A stretch of 36,876 nt of DNA from a virus: positions 1 through 36,876 of IMG/VR virus record IMGVR_UViG_3300005329_000019; one strand, given 5' to 3'. This document shows, piece by piece, positions 1-7,561 of the stretch. Both the position numbers and the translations under genes were made by a program. The notes beneath the pieces were generated by a model, which was not told where the DNA came from, ran no database searches, and saw nothing but the letters and a program-made list of their open reading frames with translations. How positions within the stretch are numbered: the first letter of the stretch is position 1; every line of letters begins with the position of its first letter.

Positions 1-50
1 CGGCCTGTTGCTGGGCCAGCTGCTTGGATTGCTCTATGGCCTGGTCAAAC
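1..50. repeat. Terminal direct repeat, left copy
   Basis: Bases 1-50 are identical to 36827-36876. It lies inside the portal reading frame, which stays open across the join, so it is best read as the overlap of a circular or circularly permuted assembly rather than a biological terminal repeat. It shows the genome is complete. Confidence 0.95.
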
Positions 51-1786
51 AGGCCCTCCATGGTGCTGCTGCCCTTGACGCCCGCCAGCAGCCACTGCGC
101 CACCTGGAGGACAAAGGGCATGACGCCTGCGCCCACCAGCTGCACCATGGGCACGACGGACTGGAAGAAGCCGCCCAGGGCCGTCAGCACCTCCATTCTC
201 TCTTGCTTGAGGGCCGCGTAGTCCGTGAGGGAGACGGCCTCCGGCTTCACCTCAATGCGCCAGGTACTCCACTTGGACTTGAGTAGCTGCACCGCGGGCG
301 CCGCCAGCTGCGCGTCCGCCGTATTCATGATGTTGCTGCGCTGGATGATGGTGGCGTCGTCAAAGTGCTTGCAGATGATTTCCGCCTTAATGCGCTGGGT
401 GTCGCTGACGAAGCGGGCGTTTTCATCCTGCATGCTTTGCACGCGCACGGAGGCAAACTTGGCCTTTATGGCCTGCTCCGTGGCGGTGGTTTGGGCCTGG
501 GCCTGGCCCCTCATAATGTCGGACATGCCCGTCACCTGAAACAGAAAGGACATTTTGTCCGTGAGGGCCTGCTTCAGCTGGGTAATGGCAACGGCAATTT
601 GGTCCAGCGGGTACCAGTCGATGACGCCCTTGAGGCCGCCCTTCTCCCCCAGCATGGCCCAGTTGGCCACGGCGTACAGCTTATTGCCCCTCTCCTCCAC
701 CATGCGCTTCAACTCGTCGCCCAACTCATTGGAGTACACGCCCTTCACCCCAATGGAGGACTCCAACTCACTGAGGCGGGCCACCAACTCGTCACACTGC
801 TGGTACAGCTGCTTGGCAATGGCGTAGTCCGTGGTGGGCAGGTACTTGTCCGTTGACATGACGCCCACGTGGGGCCGGGCGAAGGGCCAGAAGTTGTCCA
901 GGCCCAGCAAGTCGTCCTTCACATCCAGGATGCGGACGAAGCCCTCCACCCACCAGAAGACTTTCTTGTGCTCCTTGTCCCAAATTTCCCAGACGTCTGA
1001 CTTGGCCAGCGGGCTGTTGTCCTTCAAGTCCTCCCCGGCAGACTTGCCCGCGCGCTTGGTGTTGAGTGGCGTCAGCTTGCCCAAGTTGCCAAAGCGCGCC
1101 ACTTGCTCCTTGCGCGTCATGGGCTCTTTGAAGGCGCACCACCGCCACTCCTCAAACGTCCGCGCGGGACTCCAGAGGACGTCCTTCCAGTGGACGTGAA
1201 GCGTCTCCACGCACTCGTAGGTTTTGACGGTGTCCTGGAAGGCAGGGGCCAACTCGATAGGCTTGCCGGTGGCTTCGTCCACCACCGGCTGCCCCGCCTC
1301 GTCCGTCTTGTGCATGGCGGGGATGTCCTGCTTCTCCTCCTCCATGACGTAGCGCAGGCGCGCCATGGCGAAGCCCGCCACCAACCTGTCCTTGAGGGCA
1401 TTGCGCAACTCGGCGGTGCCGCCATGGGGGCCGTCCTCCATGTCCCCATTGAGGTTGCGCTCCATAATTTCCGCGCCCACCCGGGCCAAGTCGTCCATGG
1501 CGTCCCCAAACTTCCGGGAGACGTCCGTGTGCGGAGTGCGGCCAAAGAGAATGGCCTCCATGGTTTGGACGTTGGAAGTGAAGAGGCCCGTGGGCCGCAA
1601 GTCCAAGTCCTTGTTCTTCTCGCAGAGGAAGGCGCGGGTGGCCTCGGCTGCGTCCGCGTGCCAGGGCTTCACCTCCTTCATTGCCGCCTTCAACTCCAGC
1701 GTCCAATGCTTGGCCCAGTCCTCTGGGGTTTTCTCGTCCTTGTCCAGGAAGGACTCGTCCGCGGTGGCCGTGGCTTCCAATTCCAT
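1..1786 (-). CDS. Portal protein, N-terminal and central part (gene crosses the window ends)
   Basis: Leftward ORF starting at ATG 1786 and open to base 1. Because the window ends repeat, it continues at 36826 and stops at 36579, giving about 677 residues for the whole protein. Portal proteins form the dodecameric ring at the capsid vertex through which DNA is packed and ejected, and to which terminase and tail adaptor bind. The sequence is mixed alpha/beta with acidic N-terminus (MELEATATADESF), a Trp-rich central part (DVLWSPARTFEEWRW, VWEIWDKEHKKVFWW) and a helical stretch with FQVTGMSDIMRG, typical of large podoviral portals. It sits directly after the terminase genes, the usual place; the preceding stop is separated by one base. 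The family call rests on length, position and residue patterns; no search was run. Confidence 0.85.
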   Translation of the reverse strand, partial: MELEATATADESFLDKDEKTPEDWAKHWTLELKAAMKEVKPWHADAAEATRAFLCEKNKDLDLRPTGLFTSNVQTMEAILFGRTPHTDVSRKFGDAMDDLARVGAEIMERNLNGDMEDGPHGGTAELRNALKDRLVAGFAMARLRYVMEEEKQDIPAMHKTDEAGQPVVDEATGKPIELAPAFQDTVKTYECVETLHVHWKDVLWSPARTFEEWRWCAFKEPMTRKEQVARFGNLGKLTPLNTKRAGKSAGEDLKDNSPLAKSDVWEIWDKEHKKVFWWVEGFVRILDVKDDLLGLDNFWPFARPHVGVMSTDKYLPTTDYAIAKQLYQQCDELVARLSELESSIGVKGVYSNELGDELKRMVEERGNKLYAVANWAMLGEKGGLKGVIDWYPLDQIAVAITQLKQALTDKMSFLFQVTGMSDIMRGQAQAQTTATEQAIKAKFASVRVQSMQDENARFVSDTQRIKAEIICKHFDDATIIQRSNIMNTADAQLAAPAVQLLKSKWSTWRIEVKPEAVSLTDYAALKQERMEVLTALGGFFQSVVPMVQLVGAGVMPFVLQVAQWLLAGVKGSSTMEGLFDQAIEQSKQLAQQQA

Positions 1787-1787
1787 G

Positions 1788-2045
1788 TCAGTGCTCCGCA
1801 ACCTTCACGCGCGGGCCAGAGGGGCCCACCTGAAGCTTGGCCTCATGGGTTATGCGCTGGCGGTGGACGGGGCAGCGGCACATGTAGGGCGCCACCTCCC
1901 CGGCCTTCGCCAGCACCTGCCAGGTGTCATCCTCTGGCCTGAATTGGAGGCAGCCCATGGTGTTGAGGAAAAGCTTCACGGGCTGCGTGGCGGCGCAGTC
2001 CTTCTCCACGCACGTCATGCGGGCGGGCAGGTCCAGGACAATCAC
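1788..2045 (-). CDS. Small Cys-rich protein between terminase and portal
   Basis: 85 residues beginning with GTG at 2045, which overlaps the stop of the upstream 40-residue ORF (GTGA), and ending one base before the portal ATG. It contains two Cys groups, TCVEKDC near residue 12 and MCRCPVH near residue 55, compatible with a small zinc-binding fold. The function is not recognised. The tight coupling with terL and portal suggests production with the packaging genes. A longer form with an upstream start is possible, but it would overlap the upstream ORF deeply. Confidence 0.65.
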   Translation of the reverse strand: MIVLDLPARMTCVEKDCAATQPVKLFLNTMGCLQFRPEDDTWQVLAKAGEVAPYMCRCPVHRQRITHEAKLQVGPSGPRVKVAEH

Positions 2046-2164
2046 TTCATGCCTCGCCTGTACGTCCCCTGCCAACTCGAATACCAAAACACCCGCGAGG
2101 TGTGTGCTGCTTCGCGGCACCTACGCAGCTCGGCCTTTCGTGCTTCCCATTGCTCCTTCGTCAT
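2042..2164 (-). CDS. Micro-protein, 40 residues, downstream of terL
   Basis: ATG at 2164 overlaps the terL stop (ATGA) and its own stop overlaps the next GTG, so it fills the gap between the two exactly. The product is basic and Trp-containing (MTKEQWEARKAELRRC, then VFWYSSWQGTYRRG). No family is recognised. Support is only the coupling on both sides and the phage-like codon use. Confidence 0.5.
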   Translation of the reverse strand: MTKEQWEARKAELRRCREAAHTSRVFWYSSWQGTYRRGMK

Positions 2165-3573
2165 CTCCGCACCCTCCGCTTGGCGGCCATGTTGGCCTCC
2201 CAAATTTCCTGGAAATTCCAACCCTGCCCAATGGGCGCGGCGTACTGCTTGCCGGGCACCTCAGGCGGGGGCTTGCGTGTATTCAACTCCGCCGCCTTGA
2301 AGGCGCAGGCGAGGTAGCGGAAGGCGTCCGCGCCGTGGCTTGCCCAGTCGTGCACGGGCTTCTTGCCGAAAACCTTGGCGTCCTCGTCAAACTCGTAGCG
2401 GTAGGCGCGCAGGACGTCCAAGCCTTGCGCGCAGCCGGTGGCGTGGAAGCGGATGGGCTTCTCCAGCAGCCAGCGCGCGGCCTGGAGGCCATCCGCCAGA
2501 CTCAACCCCGGCGTGACTGAAACCTTGCCCGGGAAGCGCTTGTTGACTTGCTCTATGGTGGAGATGCCCGTCTGGAGGCTTCGCGCGCGCCCGTCATGGG
2601 GGAGAAACACGCGCGCGTAGGTGCACGGCCGCTTCTCCATTTCGTCCAGGTAGTGGCTTATGGGGAGGCCAGAGTTTTCGTAGTACTCCAGCACCTCGGG
2701 CCAGCGGTTTTGGCCCACGCGCCACCACCACATGGCCAGCTTGTCCGCAATGCCCAAGTCCATGGAGACAAACACCTCGTCTCCATTCCTCTCAAAGTCA
2801 TACACATTGCCGCGGGCCTCGAGGGCCTCCAGGAGGGCGCCAAACACGCTGCCCACGTCCTGGGCCGGGTAGCGCCCGTGCACGTAGCACTCAATGTACT
2901 CGGTGTCCTTCCCGTGGCAGAGGTCCGCGTAGTAGGCGTCCGGGAGGTTTTCCACATTCTCCGCCTCTGGTGAGAGGCCGGATGGCTGCTCATACAACTC
3001 GAAGCCCTGTGGGGGTGTGTTGCGCTTGAAGAGTTGGTGCAGCCAGTGGCGTTGGTGCCAGGGGTTGGAGTCAAACCAGAGGCCGCGCCATGAGGCCCCG
3101 CCCTGCGCTTTCGAGGGGTAGCGGCCAAGGCGGCCCTGTATGCCGTCGAATATGGCTTTGGGTATTTCCCTGCACTCGTTGATGTACGCCCCCGTCAACT
3201 CCAGGGACAGCAGCTTGTTGACGTGCTGGGGCCTGTCCAGCGCGCGGAATAGCACCTCACATTCAATGTCCCCGCGCTGAATGTAGAAGGTAAACTCCTC
3301 CTCGCCCCAGTGGCCCAACTCAGCCGGAATCCACTGCTCAAACGTCTTCCGGGTGGTGTCATTCAGCTGGCCGTAGGTGTTGCGGACGGCGCAGAAGCGG
3401 GTGCGCCGTATGCCATCCGTCCAGGGGGCCTGCTGGGCTGCGCGCTTCAGAAACTCCATGACGCAGCCGGAGGACTTGCCGCTGCCAAACGGGCCCACAA
3501 TGCCGCGCACACGAGCGTTGGACTCCATGAAGCGCCCCACCGTGGGCGGGGCGTCGTAGCGCACCACCGTCAC
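2161..3573 (-). CDS. terL: Terminase large subunit
   Basis: 470 residues; GTG start at 3573 overlaps the stop of the DUF5681 gene. TerL is the ATPase-nuclease motor that pumps DNA through the portal and cuts it. Visible motifs: Walker A GPFGSGKS at residues 27-34, a Walker B-like strand AYINE at 129-133, and a C-terminal RNaseH-like nuclease with acidic residues in SMDLGIAD (D272), LPHDG (D327) and HDWASHGADAF (D409, D416). The length is typical of podoviral terminases. It precedes portal in the leftward late block. Packaging type (headful or cohesive end) cannot be told from sequence alone; the circular assembly is compatible with headful permutation. Confidence 0.95.
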   Translation of the reverse strand: MTVVRYDAPPTVGRFMESNARVRGIVGPFGSGKSSGCVMEFLKRAAQQAPWTDGIRRTRFCAVRNTYGQLNDTTRKTFEQWIPAELGHWGEEEFTFYIQRGDIECEVLFRALDRPQHVNKLLSLELTGAYINECREIPKAIFDGIQGRLGRYPSKAQGGASWRGLWFDSNPWHQRHWLHQLFKRNTPPQGFELYEQPSGLSPEAENVENLPDAYYADLCHGKDTEYIECYVHGRYPAQDVGSVFGALLEALEARGNVYDFERNGDEVFVSMDLGIADKLAMWWWRVGQNRWPEVLEYYENSGLPISHYLDEMEKRPCTYARVFLPHDGRARSLQTGISTIEQVNKRFPGKVSVTPGLSLADGLQAARWLLEKPIRFHATGCAQGLDVLRAYRYEFDEDAKVFGKKPVHDWASHGADAFRYLACAFKAAELNTRKPPPEVPGKQYAAPIGQGWNFQEIWEANMAAKRRVRR

Positions 3574-3854
3574 TTGCCGCCCCTGGTGTTTATGACAATG
3601 GAGAGGGGAGAGCCGTCTGCATTCTCCAGGGGCTGGGTGGGCTTGCCCCAGCCAAACTCCAGAAGCACCCGAGCGGCCGCCACGGCGCTGTCCGGGTCTG
3701 TCAGCGCGGTGCGAAGTGCGGCCAGGGCCTCGTCCGTCGCCTCACGGCACTTGGCTTTGAATTCGGCGTACCCAGCCGGGCGCCCATTCGGGTTACCTGA
3801 TTGGCCCTTCTTCCAGCGGCCCTGGTTGGGCTTGTTACCAGGCGATTCCCCCAT
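3570..3854 (-). CDS. DUF5681-type protein, candidate terminase small subunit
   Basis: 94 residues starting at ATG 3854 and overlapping terL by four bases. The N-terminus carries the WKKGQSGNPNGRP signature of the DUF5681 family, which is often encoded beside phage terminases. The middle is helical (FKAKCREATDEALAALR) and could mediate oligomerisation or DNA binding. The small-terminase role is inferred from position only; no separate TerS gene is seen nearby. Confidence 0.65.
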   Translation of the reverse strand: MGESPGNKPNQGRWKKGQSGNPNGRPAGYAEFKAKCREATDEALAALRTALTDPDSAVAAARVLLEFGWGKPTQPLENADGSPLSIVINTRGGK

Positions 3855-3860
3855 CGCCTG

Positions 3861-4058
3861 TCACTCCCCGTCGGAGTCCATGTCGGGGACTTTGGCCGGT
3901 GGCTTTCGCTTACGTAGGGCGTGCGCCTGGGCCTTCATTCTGTCCGCGTCCACATACTCCTTGGCCACTGCCTTTGTGGGGCCCTTGCCGCTTGAGGGCT
4001 TACCCCCGTGCGCCACCATTTCCATGAGGTTGTGCTGTTTTTGGCTGACGCTTGGCAT
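3861..4058 (-). CDS. Small basic phage protein
   Basis: 65 residues from ATG 4058, with GGAGG five bases upstream. It starts MPSVSQKQHNLMEMVAHGG, a pattern seen in short proteins encoded before terminases in many podoviruses, and continues with a Lys/Arg-rich centre (AVAKEYVDADRMKAQA, LRKRKPP) and an acidic tail. The role is unknown. Position suggests a packaging or DNA-binding accessory. Confidence 0.7.
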   Translation of the reverse strand: MPSVSQKQHNLMEMVAHGGKPSSGKGPTKAVAKEYVDADRMKAQAHALRKRKPPAKVPDMDSDGE

Positions 4059-4109
4059 GGAGGCCTCCGAGGCGGGTGGCGCTGCTTTGCCTTCCCCCTG
4101 TCGGCCTCA

Positions 4110-4430
4110 CTATTTGCGCAGTTGTTCCAACTCGTTCAGTTGTGGACGTGGGTTGGTGTGGGGAGGACGCCAGCCCTTGGACTTCAACCAGCGCATGGCG
4201 GCCACGCGGAGGCGGTGCCAGGCCCTCTTGGTGTCCTCGGCGTCCGCGTAGGCCACAGCCGCTTCACGGAGGGCTTGGCTGGCTGTGGCGTGCTTGGTGG
4301 TGCGGCTGCCGAGGCGTGGGGGGCCGTCCATGGGCTTGCCGTGCTGGCGGCGCCAGTGGTGCATGCTGCAGAGGCCGCTGCGGGGCTTGGCTTTGTTGGG
4401 GCAGCCAGGCCAGGCGCAGTCCTCAGTCAT
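4110..4430 (-). CDS. Zinc-finger-like small protein
   Basis: 106 residues from ATG 4430, overlapping the upstream gene by 8 bases. The N-terminus has CAWPGC and GLCSMHH, a C-x4-C...C-x2-H arrangement like a small zinc finger found in phage HNH-related or ribosome-like proteins. The rest is helical and basic (RAWHRLRVAAMRWLKSKGW), ending QLNELEQLRK. A 17-base part of its 3' end also occurs at 21630-21646. Function is unknown. Confidence 0.65.
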   Translation of the reverse strand: MTEDCAWPGCPNKAKPRSGLCSMHHWRRQHGKPMDGPPRLGSRTTKHATASQALREAAVAYADAEDTKRAWHRLRVAAMRWLKSKGWRPPHTNPRPQLNELEQLRK

Positions 4431-5112
4431 GCTTCAGCCCCAGGGCGGCGCCGAGGTTGCCGAGCCAGGCCTGGGCCTGCTTGTAGGCATGGTCGCGATG
4501 GGGCTCGTCATGGGCAATGGCAAGGCAGCCGACATACTCCACCACGGACTCAAAGGCCTCCTGGACGTCCTCCACCGTGCGCGTCTCGGGGGCCGGCGGG
4601 GGGCAGATTTCCCTTACGTGTTGCGCCATCACTTCCGAGATTGACGGGTGGGCCGGGGGCGTGGCGAGGGCGGCGCGGATGCGCTCAATCGCCAGCACCA
4701 TGTTGTTGTGGTGCTCAGCCGGACAGTCGTTTGCGTCCACGGCGTGCTCCATCGTCGTCTCTGCACCCTCCAGCGCCTCTCGCAGTTTGGTGGCCTCAGC
4801 TCGGGCGGCGTCGCGCTCGTCCATTACGTTCAGGCCGGCCTTGCCGACGACCATCAATTCCAAGTCTCGCTTGCGAATCTCCGCCAGTGCCTCGTCCCGT
4901 TCCCTAGTCAGCCCCTCCACGTGCGCATAGGCCCACGACTTACACCCTTCTGCATTCTCCGCGCGTACCAGCGCTTCGGCCAGCTGCGCGCGGAGGGTGG
5001 CCAACTCAGACGCTGGCACGCAGTCGGGGTGTGGGTCGCACGTCACGTCCACATCGGCCGTGTGGGCACACTTGGGGCAGGTCAGATTTACAGTCCATCC
5101 GTGGTCACTCAT
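4423..5112 (-). CDS. Coiled-coil protein with N-terminal zinc motif
   Basis: 229 residues. ATG 5112 overlaps the upstream stop (ATGA) and is preferred over longer forms. Residues 1-35 carry CPKCAHTADVDVTC, a zinc-ribbon half followed by more Cys/His; residues 40-130 are heptad-rich coiled coil (LATLRAQLAEALVRAENAE and beyond); the C-terminus is helical (VQEAFESVVEYVGCLAIAHDE). No enzymatic motif is seen. It shares its zinc-plus-coil layout with the gene at 5790-6245. Confidence 0.65.
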   Translation of the reverse strand: MSDHGWTVNLTCPKCAHTADVDVTCDPHPDCVPASELATLRAQLAEALVRAENAEGCKSWAYAHVEGLTRERDEALAEIRKRDLELMVVGKAGLNVMDERDAARAEATKLREALEGAETTMEHAVDANDCPAEHHNNMVLAIERIRAALATPPAHPSISEVMAQHVREICPPPAPETRTVEDVQEAFESVVEYVGCLAIAHDEPHRDHAYKQAQAWLGNLGAALGLKHD

Positions 5113-5348
5113 GTCCCGCCCTCCGTCTCTGGGGTGGCGGTCCGGAACTCCGGCCAACACATGGCCATGTGGCGCTGCAGCCTCTGTGCGAAATCCGCTC
5201 TGAGTTTGCGCGCCTCATGCGCGGCCCATGCCTGTGGGTCTGGGCCTGTATCCTGTCCGCGCGGGTCGATTCGGTAACGCACCTCGAATTTCTTGCCGCA
5301 CGAGGGGCAGTCCACCTCGTGATGCTCCACCCTGACTTGACTCTCCAT
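5109..5348 (-). CDS. Small zinc-binding protein
   Basis: 79 residues from ATG 5348; the downstream gene overlaps it by four bases. It has CPSCGKKFEVRYRI, a typical zinc-ribbon knuckle, and a later His/Cys pair (RHMAMCWPEF). It is probably a small metal-binding accessory of the early region, but the function is not recognised. Confidence 0.6.
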   Translation of the reverse strand: MESQVRVEHHEVDCPSCGKKFEVRYRIDPRGQDTGPDPQAWAAHEARKLRADFAQRLQRHMAMCWPEFRTATPETEGGT

Positions 5349-5359
5349 GTTCCAAGAGT

Positions 5360-5635
5360 TCACTTGGGCGTCCCCGGGGTGACAGCCAGCTGCCGCACCG
5401 ACAGCCAGCGAATCAACGCCCACTCCATGTCGGGGTCTTCACGGGACGGCCACTTCCAACCTCGGATGACCGCCATGGCCTCGTGCGGACTCAGTCCGCC
5501 TCGCGCAGCCAACGTCTGAAGACTCTGGCCGTGATTTGCATGGGCCTGCGCTTCGTACAGCGCAATGGCTTCCCATGGGATTGCCTTAAGGAAGGTGCCC
5601 TGCATGATGGGGAACGTCTTCGGGCGCTCTTTCAC
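5360..5635 (-). CDS. Conserved phage protein of unknown function
   Basis: 91 residues starting GTG 5635, which overlaps the upstream stop (GTGA). It contains WEAIALYEAQAHANHGQSL and LAARGGLSPHEAMAVI, a pattern I recognise from small uncharacterised phage and prophage proteins. A putative helical fold is visible but no catalytic residues. The C-terminal half is Trp-rich (RGWKWPSREDPDMEW). Confidence 0.65.
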   Translation of the reverse strand: MKERPKTFPIMQGTFLKAIPWEAIALYEAQAHANHGQSLQTLAARGGLSPHEAMAVIRGWKWPSREDPDMEWALIRWLSVRQLAVTPGTPK

Positions 5636-5793
5636 CTCTCCCCCTCCTCTCCCGCCGGCTGGGGTGGGGCGACACAGGCCGGGCACGTCGGTGGCGGAGC
5701 AAGCTTCGGTGCGCCGTGTATGTACGGTCCGTGCGTTGGGCAGGTAATCAGATACACCGCCATAGTCGGGGCTGTGCTTTTGCGCTTGCTCAC
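5632..5793 (-). CDS. Micro-protein with CxxC/H motif
   Basis: 53 residues beginning GTG 5793, overlapping the upstream stop (GTGA) and the downstream start. It contains ITCPTHGPY and TCPACVAPP, two Cys pairs about 25 residues apart that could bind one zinc. The start could instead be the internal ATG (MAVYLIT). Unknown function. Confidence 0.5.
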   Translation of the reverse strand: MSKRKSTAPTMAVYLITCPTHGPYIHGAPKLAPPPTCPACVAPPQPAGEEGER

Positions 5794-6245
5794 TTCGTCT
5801 CCTCCTTCGCGGGTGCGGCGCCGGCCAGCCACCGGGCGTAACAGGCGTCACACTCCATGGCGCAAGTCTCCGGGTTGAAGCTGCATTCGGGGCACCGACG
5901 ATTCGAAAAGTCTGTCCACGGGTTTATGGGCGCGGGTGCGGCCGGGTCGGTAGCGGAGAGGGCGGCAACTACGGCGTCCTGCACATCGCACTTACGGCAC
6001 ACCAGCAGCCCGGGGTCGGTGGTCAGGTCATCACATGGGACACGCCCTAGTCGGTTCCACGCCAGCTTGAGCCCCTCCCTCGCCCGGGCCAGCGCTTTGT
6101 CCTTCTCCTCCAGCTGTCGCCTCAGCCCCAGCACCTCGCCCCGGAGGGCGTCCAGCTCCTGGTCCACCGCGTCCTCCTGGTTGTCCGTCCGGGCGTGGAA
6201 GGCGCACAGGCGGGTGGGGCTGTCGTTGCACTCCGGGCACGTCAT
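5790..6245 (-). CDS. Zinc-motif and coiled-coil protein
   Basis: 151 residues from ATG 6245 (ATGA overlap with the upstream stop). It opens with MTCPECNDSPTRLCAFH, continues with a coiled coil (DQELDALRGEVLGLRRQ...LARAREGL, residues 27-60), has a central VCRKCD pair, and ends with CPECSFNPETC and MECDACYARW. This is a high density of CxxC pairs for its size. It is possibly a DNA- or RNA-binding accessory; the family is not recognised. Confidence 0.6.
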   Translation of the reverse strand: MTCPECNDSPTRLCAFHARTDNQEDAVDQELDALRGEVLGLRRQLEEKDKALARAREGLKLAWNRLGRVPCDDLTTDPGLLVCRKCDVQDAVVAALSATDPAAPAPINPWTDFSNRRCPECSFNPETCAMECDACYARWLAGAAPAKEETK

Positions 6246-6481
6246 GGCGTCCCCTTCACGGCCTTCAAGGCCCATGCGACCAGCTCGAGAAACGGCAAGA
6301 CAAACCACCACCAGGCCTGGAACCTCGAGACTTGCGTTTTACCCAGACGGCCAAAGGCATTTAGGACCACCATCCCGGAGACGAAGTGGCCGCACCATCC
6401 ACACGCCCACCCGTCTCGGTTGACGGCTAGTCGCATGTCCAGGGCGCACGTCGGGCAAGGGAGGTTGAGGCTGTAGGTCAT
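6242..6481 (-). CDS. Small zinc-ribbon protein with membrane segment
   Basis: 79 residues from ATG 6481, overlapping the rusA stop (ATGA). Residues 8-35 hold CPTCALDM and CGWCGHF, a C-x2-C...C-x2-C ribbon. Residues 52-72 (FQAWWWFVLPFLELVAWALK) form one hydrophobic helix, so the protein is probably membrane-attached with the ribbon on one side. A zinc ribbon joined to a membrane anchor in an early gene is unusual; a role in host takeover or superinfection is only a guess. Confidence 0.6.
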   Translation of the reverse strand: MTYSLNLPCPTCALDMRLAVNRDGWACGWCGHFVSGMVVLNAFGRLGKTQVSRFQAWWWFVLPFLELVAWALKAVKGTP

Positions 6482-6831
6482 GGCCGGCCCTCCGGTGCCT
6501 CGCGGATTTCCACCTCCACCCGCGGGTTGTCCTTGTCGTCAAAGCGGTAGGCATGCAGCTCCACCACCTGGGAGTCATCCAGGTAGGCAATGCCTCGGAT
6601 GGAGTCCAAGAGGGCCTTGAGCGCGTTGTCCAGGTCCCCGGTCCGCCGGGGCCGGTAGAAGTGCAGCCACATGGCCACGTGCTTCTCCGTGGGCTTGAGG
6701 CCAGCTGCCCGGGCGGTGAGGGCGCTGCGCTCGCGGTATGCGCGGCCCTCCGCGGAGAGGAGAATGCGGCCCTTCCACGTGCGCCAAATGGAGTTGAGGC
6801 TGGGTGGGTACGGGAGGGTGAGGGCCTTCAA
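6478..6831 (-). CDS. rusA: RusA-type Holliday junction resolvase
   Basis: 117 residues with TTG start at 6831, overlapping the HNH stop (TTGA). RusA homodimers cut four-way junctions in recombining or replicating DNA before packaging. Visible signature: LPYPPSLNSIWR at the N-terminus, then RRTGDLDNALKALLDS with the conserved acidic pair, and GIAYLDDSQVVEL with a further acidic pair. Length matches the family (about 120). It stands among the replication genes, next to an HNH nuclease. Confidence 0.9.
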   Translation of the reverse strand: MKALTLPYPPSLNSIWRTWKGRILLSAEGRAYRERSALTARAAGLKPTEKHVAMWLHFYRPRRTGDLDNALKALLDSIRGIAYLDDSQVVELHAYRFDDKDNPRVEVEIREAPEGRP

Positions 6832-7307
6832 GCGGACACCAGCCTGGGCCGGAGCCCGCGCGTGCCGTGGATGATTTGGGAGACGTAGTTGGGTGTGATG
6901 CCGAATCGACGGGCGATGGCGCGGTTTGTCTCCCCCGCGGCCGACAGCGCTCGAATCTCGGCGAACTGCTTCGCGCCGAGCTTGTACCTGGCGCAGCGGT
7001 GCCCCTTTCGCGACTGGCGCCCCTTGGCCTTCTTGTCCGCCATGTTGTCGGCTTGCGTGCCGGCTCGAAGGTGCATCGGATGAACACACCGCGGCGTGTC
7101 GCATGTGTGCCTAACAACCTCGCCATGGACATGGCCGTACAACAGGAAGTGGGCGACCCGATGGGCGCTGTACGCTCGGCCGCCAATCCTGATTTGGCCA
7201 TAGCCGTCCTTGCGAAGCGTGCCGGTCCATAGCCAACACCCAGACTCAGCCTTCTGAATCTTGCCCCAGAAGCGCTCCACGTCCTTCGGCGATATGCCGG
7301 GAATCAT
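6828..7307 (-). CDS. HNH endonuclease with C-terminal HTH
   Basis: 159 residues from ATG 7307 (ATGA overlap). The N-terminal half follows the HNH_3 pattern: GCWLWTGTLRKDGYG, AHRVAHFLL, then VRHTCDTPRCVHPMHL with the metal and catalytic His residues. The C-terminal third (FAEIRALSAAGETNRAIARR...TPNYVSQI) is a helix-turn-helix, probably for target choice. It is a free-standing homing-type nuclease and a paralogue of the gene at 8375-8695. It sits in-line between coupled genes without breaking them. Confidence 0.85.
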   Translation of the reverse strand: MIPGISPKDVERFWGKIQKAESGCWLWTGTLRKDGYGQIRIGGRAYSAHRVAHFLLYGHVHGEVVRHTCDTPRCVHPMHLRAGTQADNMADKKAKGRQSRKGHRCARYKLGAKQFAEIRALSAAGETNRAIARRFGITPNYVSQIIHGTRGLRPRLVSA

Positions 7308-7561
7308 GCGGCCTCCTCTCGACGAAGGGTGAGGAAGGCGCGCCATTCAGCGGCCGTCGGCGCGCGCCGGATTTCCGCGCCCTGGAGGTTCCACCAATCC
7401 GCGAGACAGCAGTAGCACAGCACGTGGGCGTCCTCTCCATCCCCGAGCTGCGTCAGGGGCGGGTTGTTGCCCGTCTTGGCCCCAGTCACCTGGCAGCCGG
7501 GAATACAGCAGCGGAATTCGCCCTCTGTCGGCCTCTGGTCCTGCTTCTCACGCTCCAACAC
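7304..7561 (-). CDS. Small Cys-rich protein
   Basis: 85 residues beginning at GTG 7561 (or TTG 7558), overlapping the 3' end of the replication gene by 14 bases and the HNH start by four. Cys pairs FRCCIPGC and VLCYCCLADWW suggest zinc binding. The C-terminus (RAPTAAEWRAFLTLRREEA) is helical. Unrecognised family; position suggests a replication accessory. Confidence 0.6.
   Translation of the reverse strand: MLEREKQDQRPTEGEFRCCIPGCQVTGAKTGNNPPLTQLGDGEDAHVLCYCCLADWWNLQGAEIRRAPTAAEWRAFLTLRREEAA

Noticed and set aside
1-50. Terminal 50-bp repeat as true phage termini
   Set aside because: It lies inside the continuous portal frame, so it is best explained as assembly overlap of a circular genome.
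1103-2520. Rightward open frames over terminase and portal
   Set aside because: Shadow frames caused by high GC; no ribosome sites or recognisable protein patterns, and the opposite strand carries clear genes.
4122-4138. 17-base sequence TGTTCCAACTCGTTCAG shared with 21630-21646
   Set aside because: One copy is plain coding sequence and the other lies in a hairpin; a single match this short may be chance, so no function is claimed.
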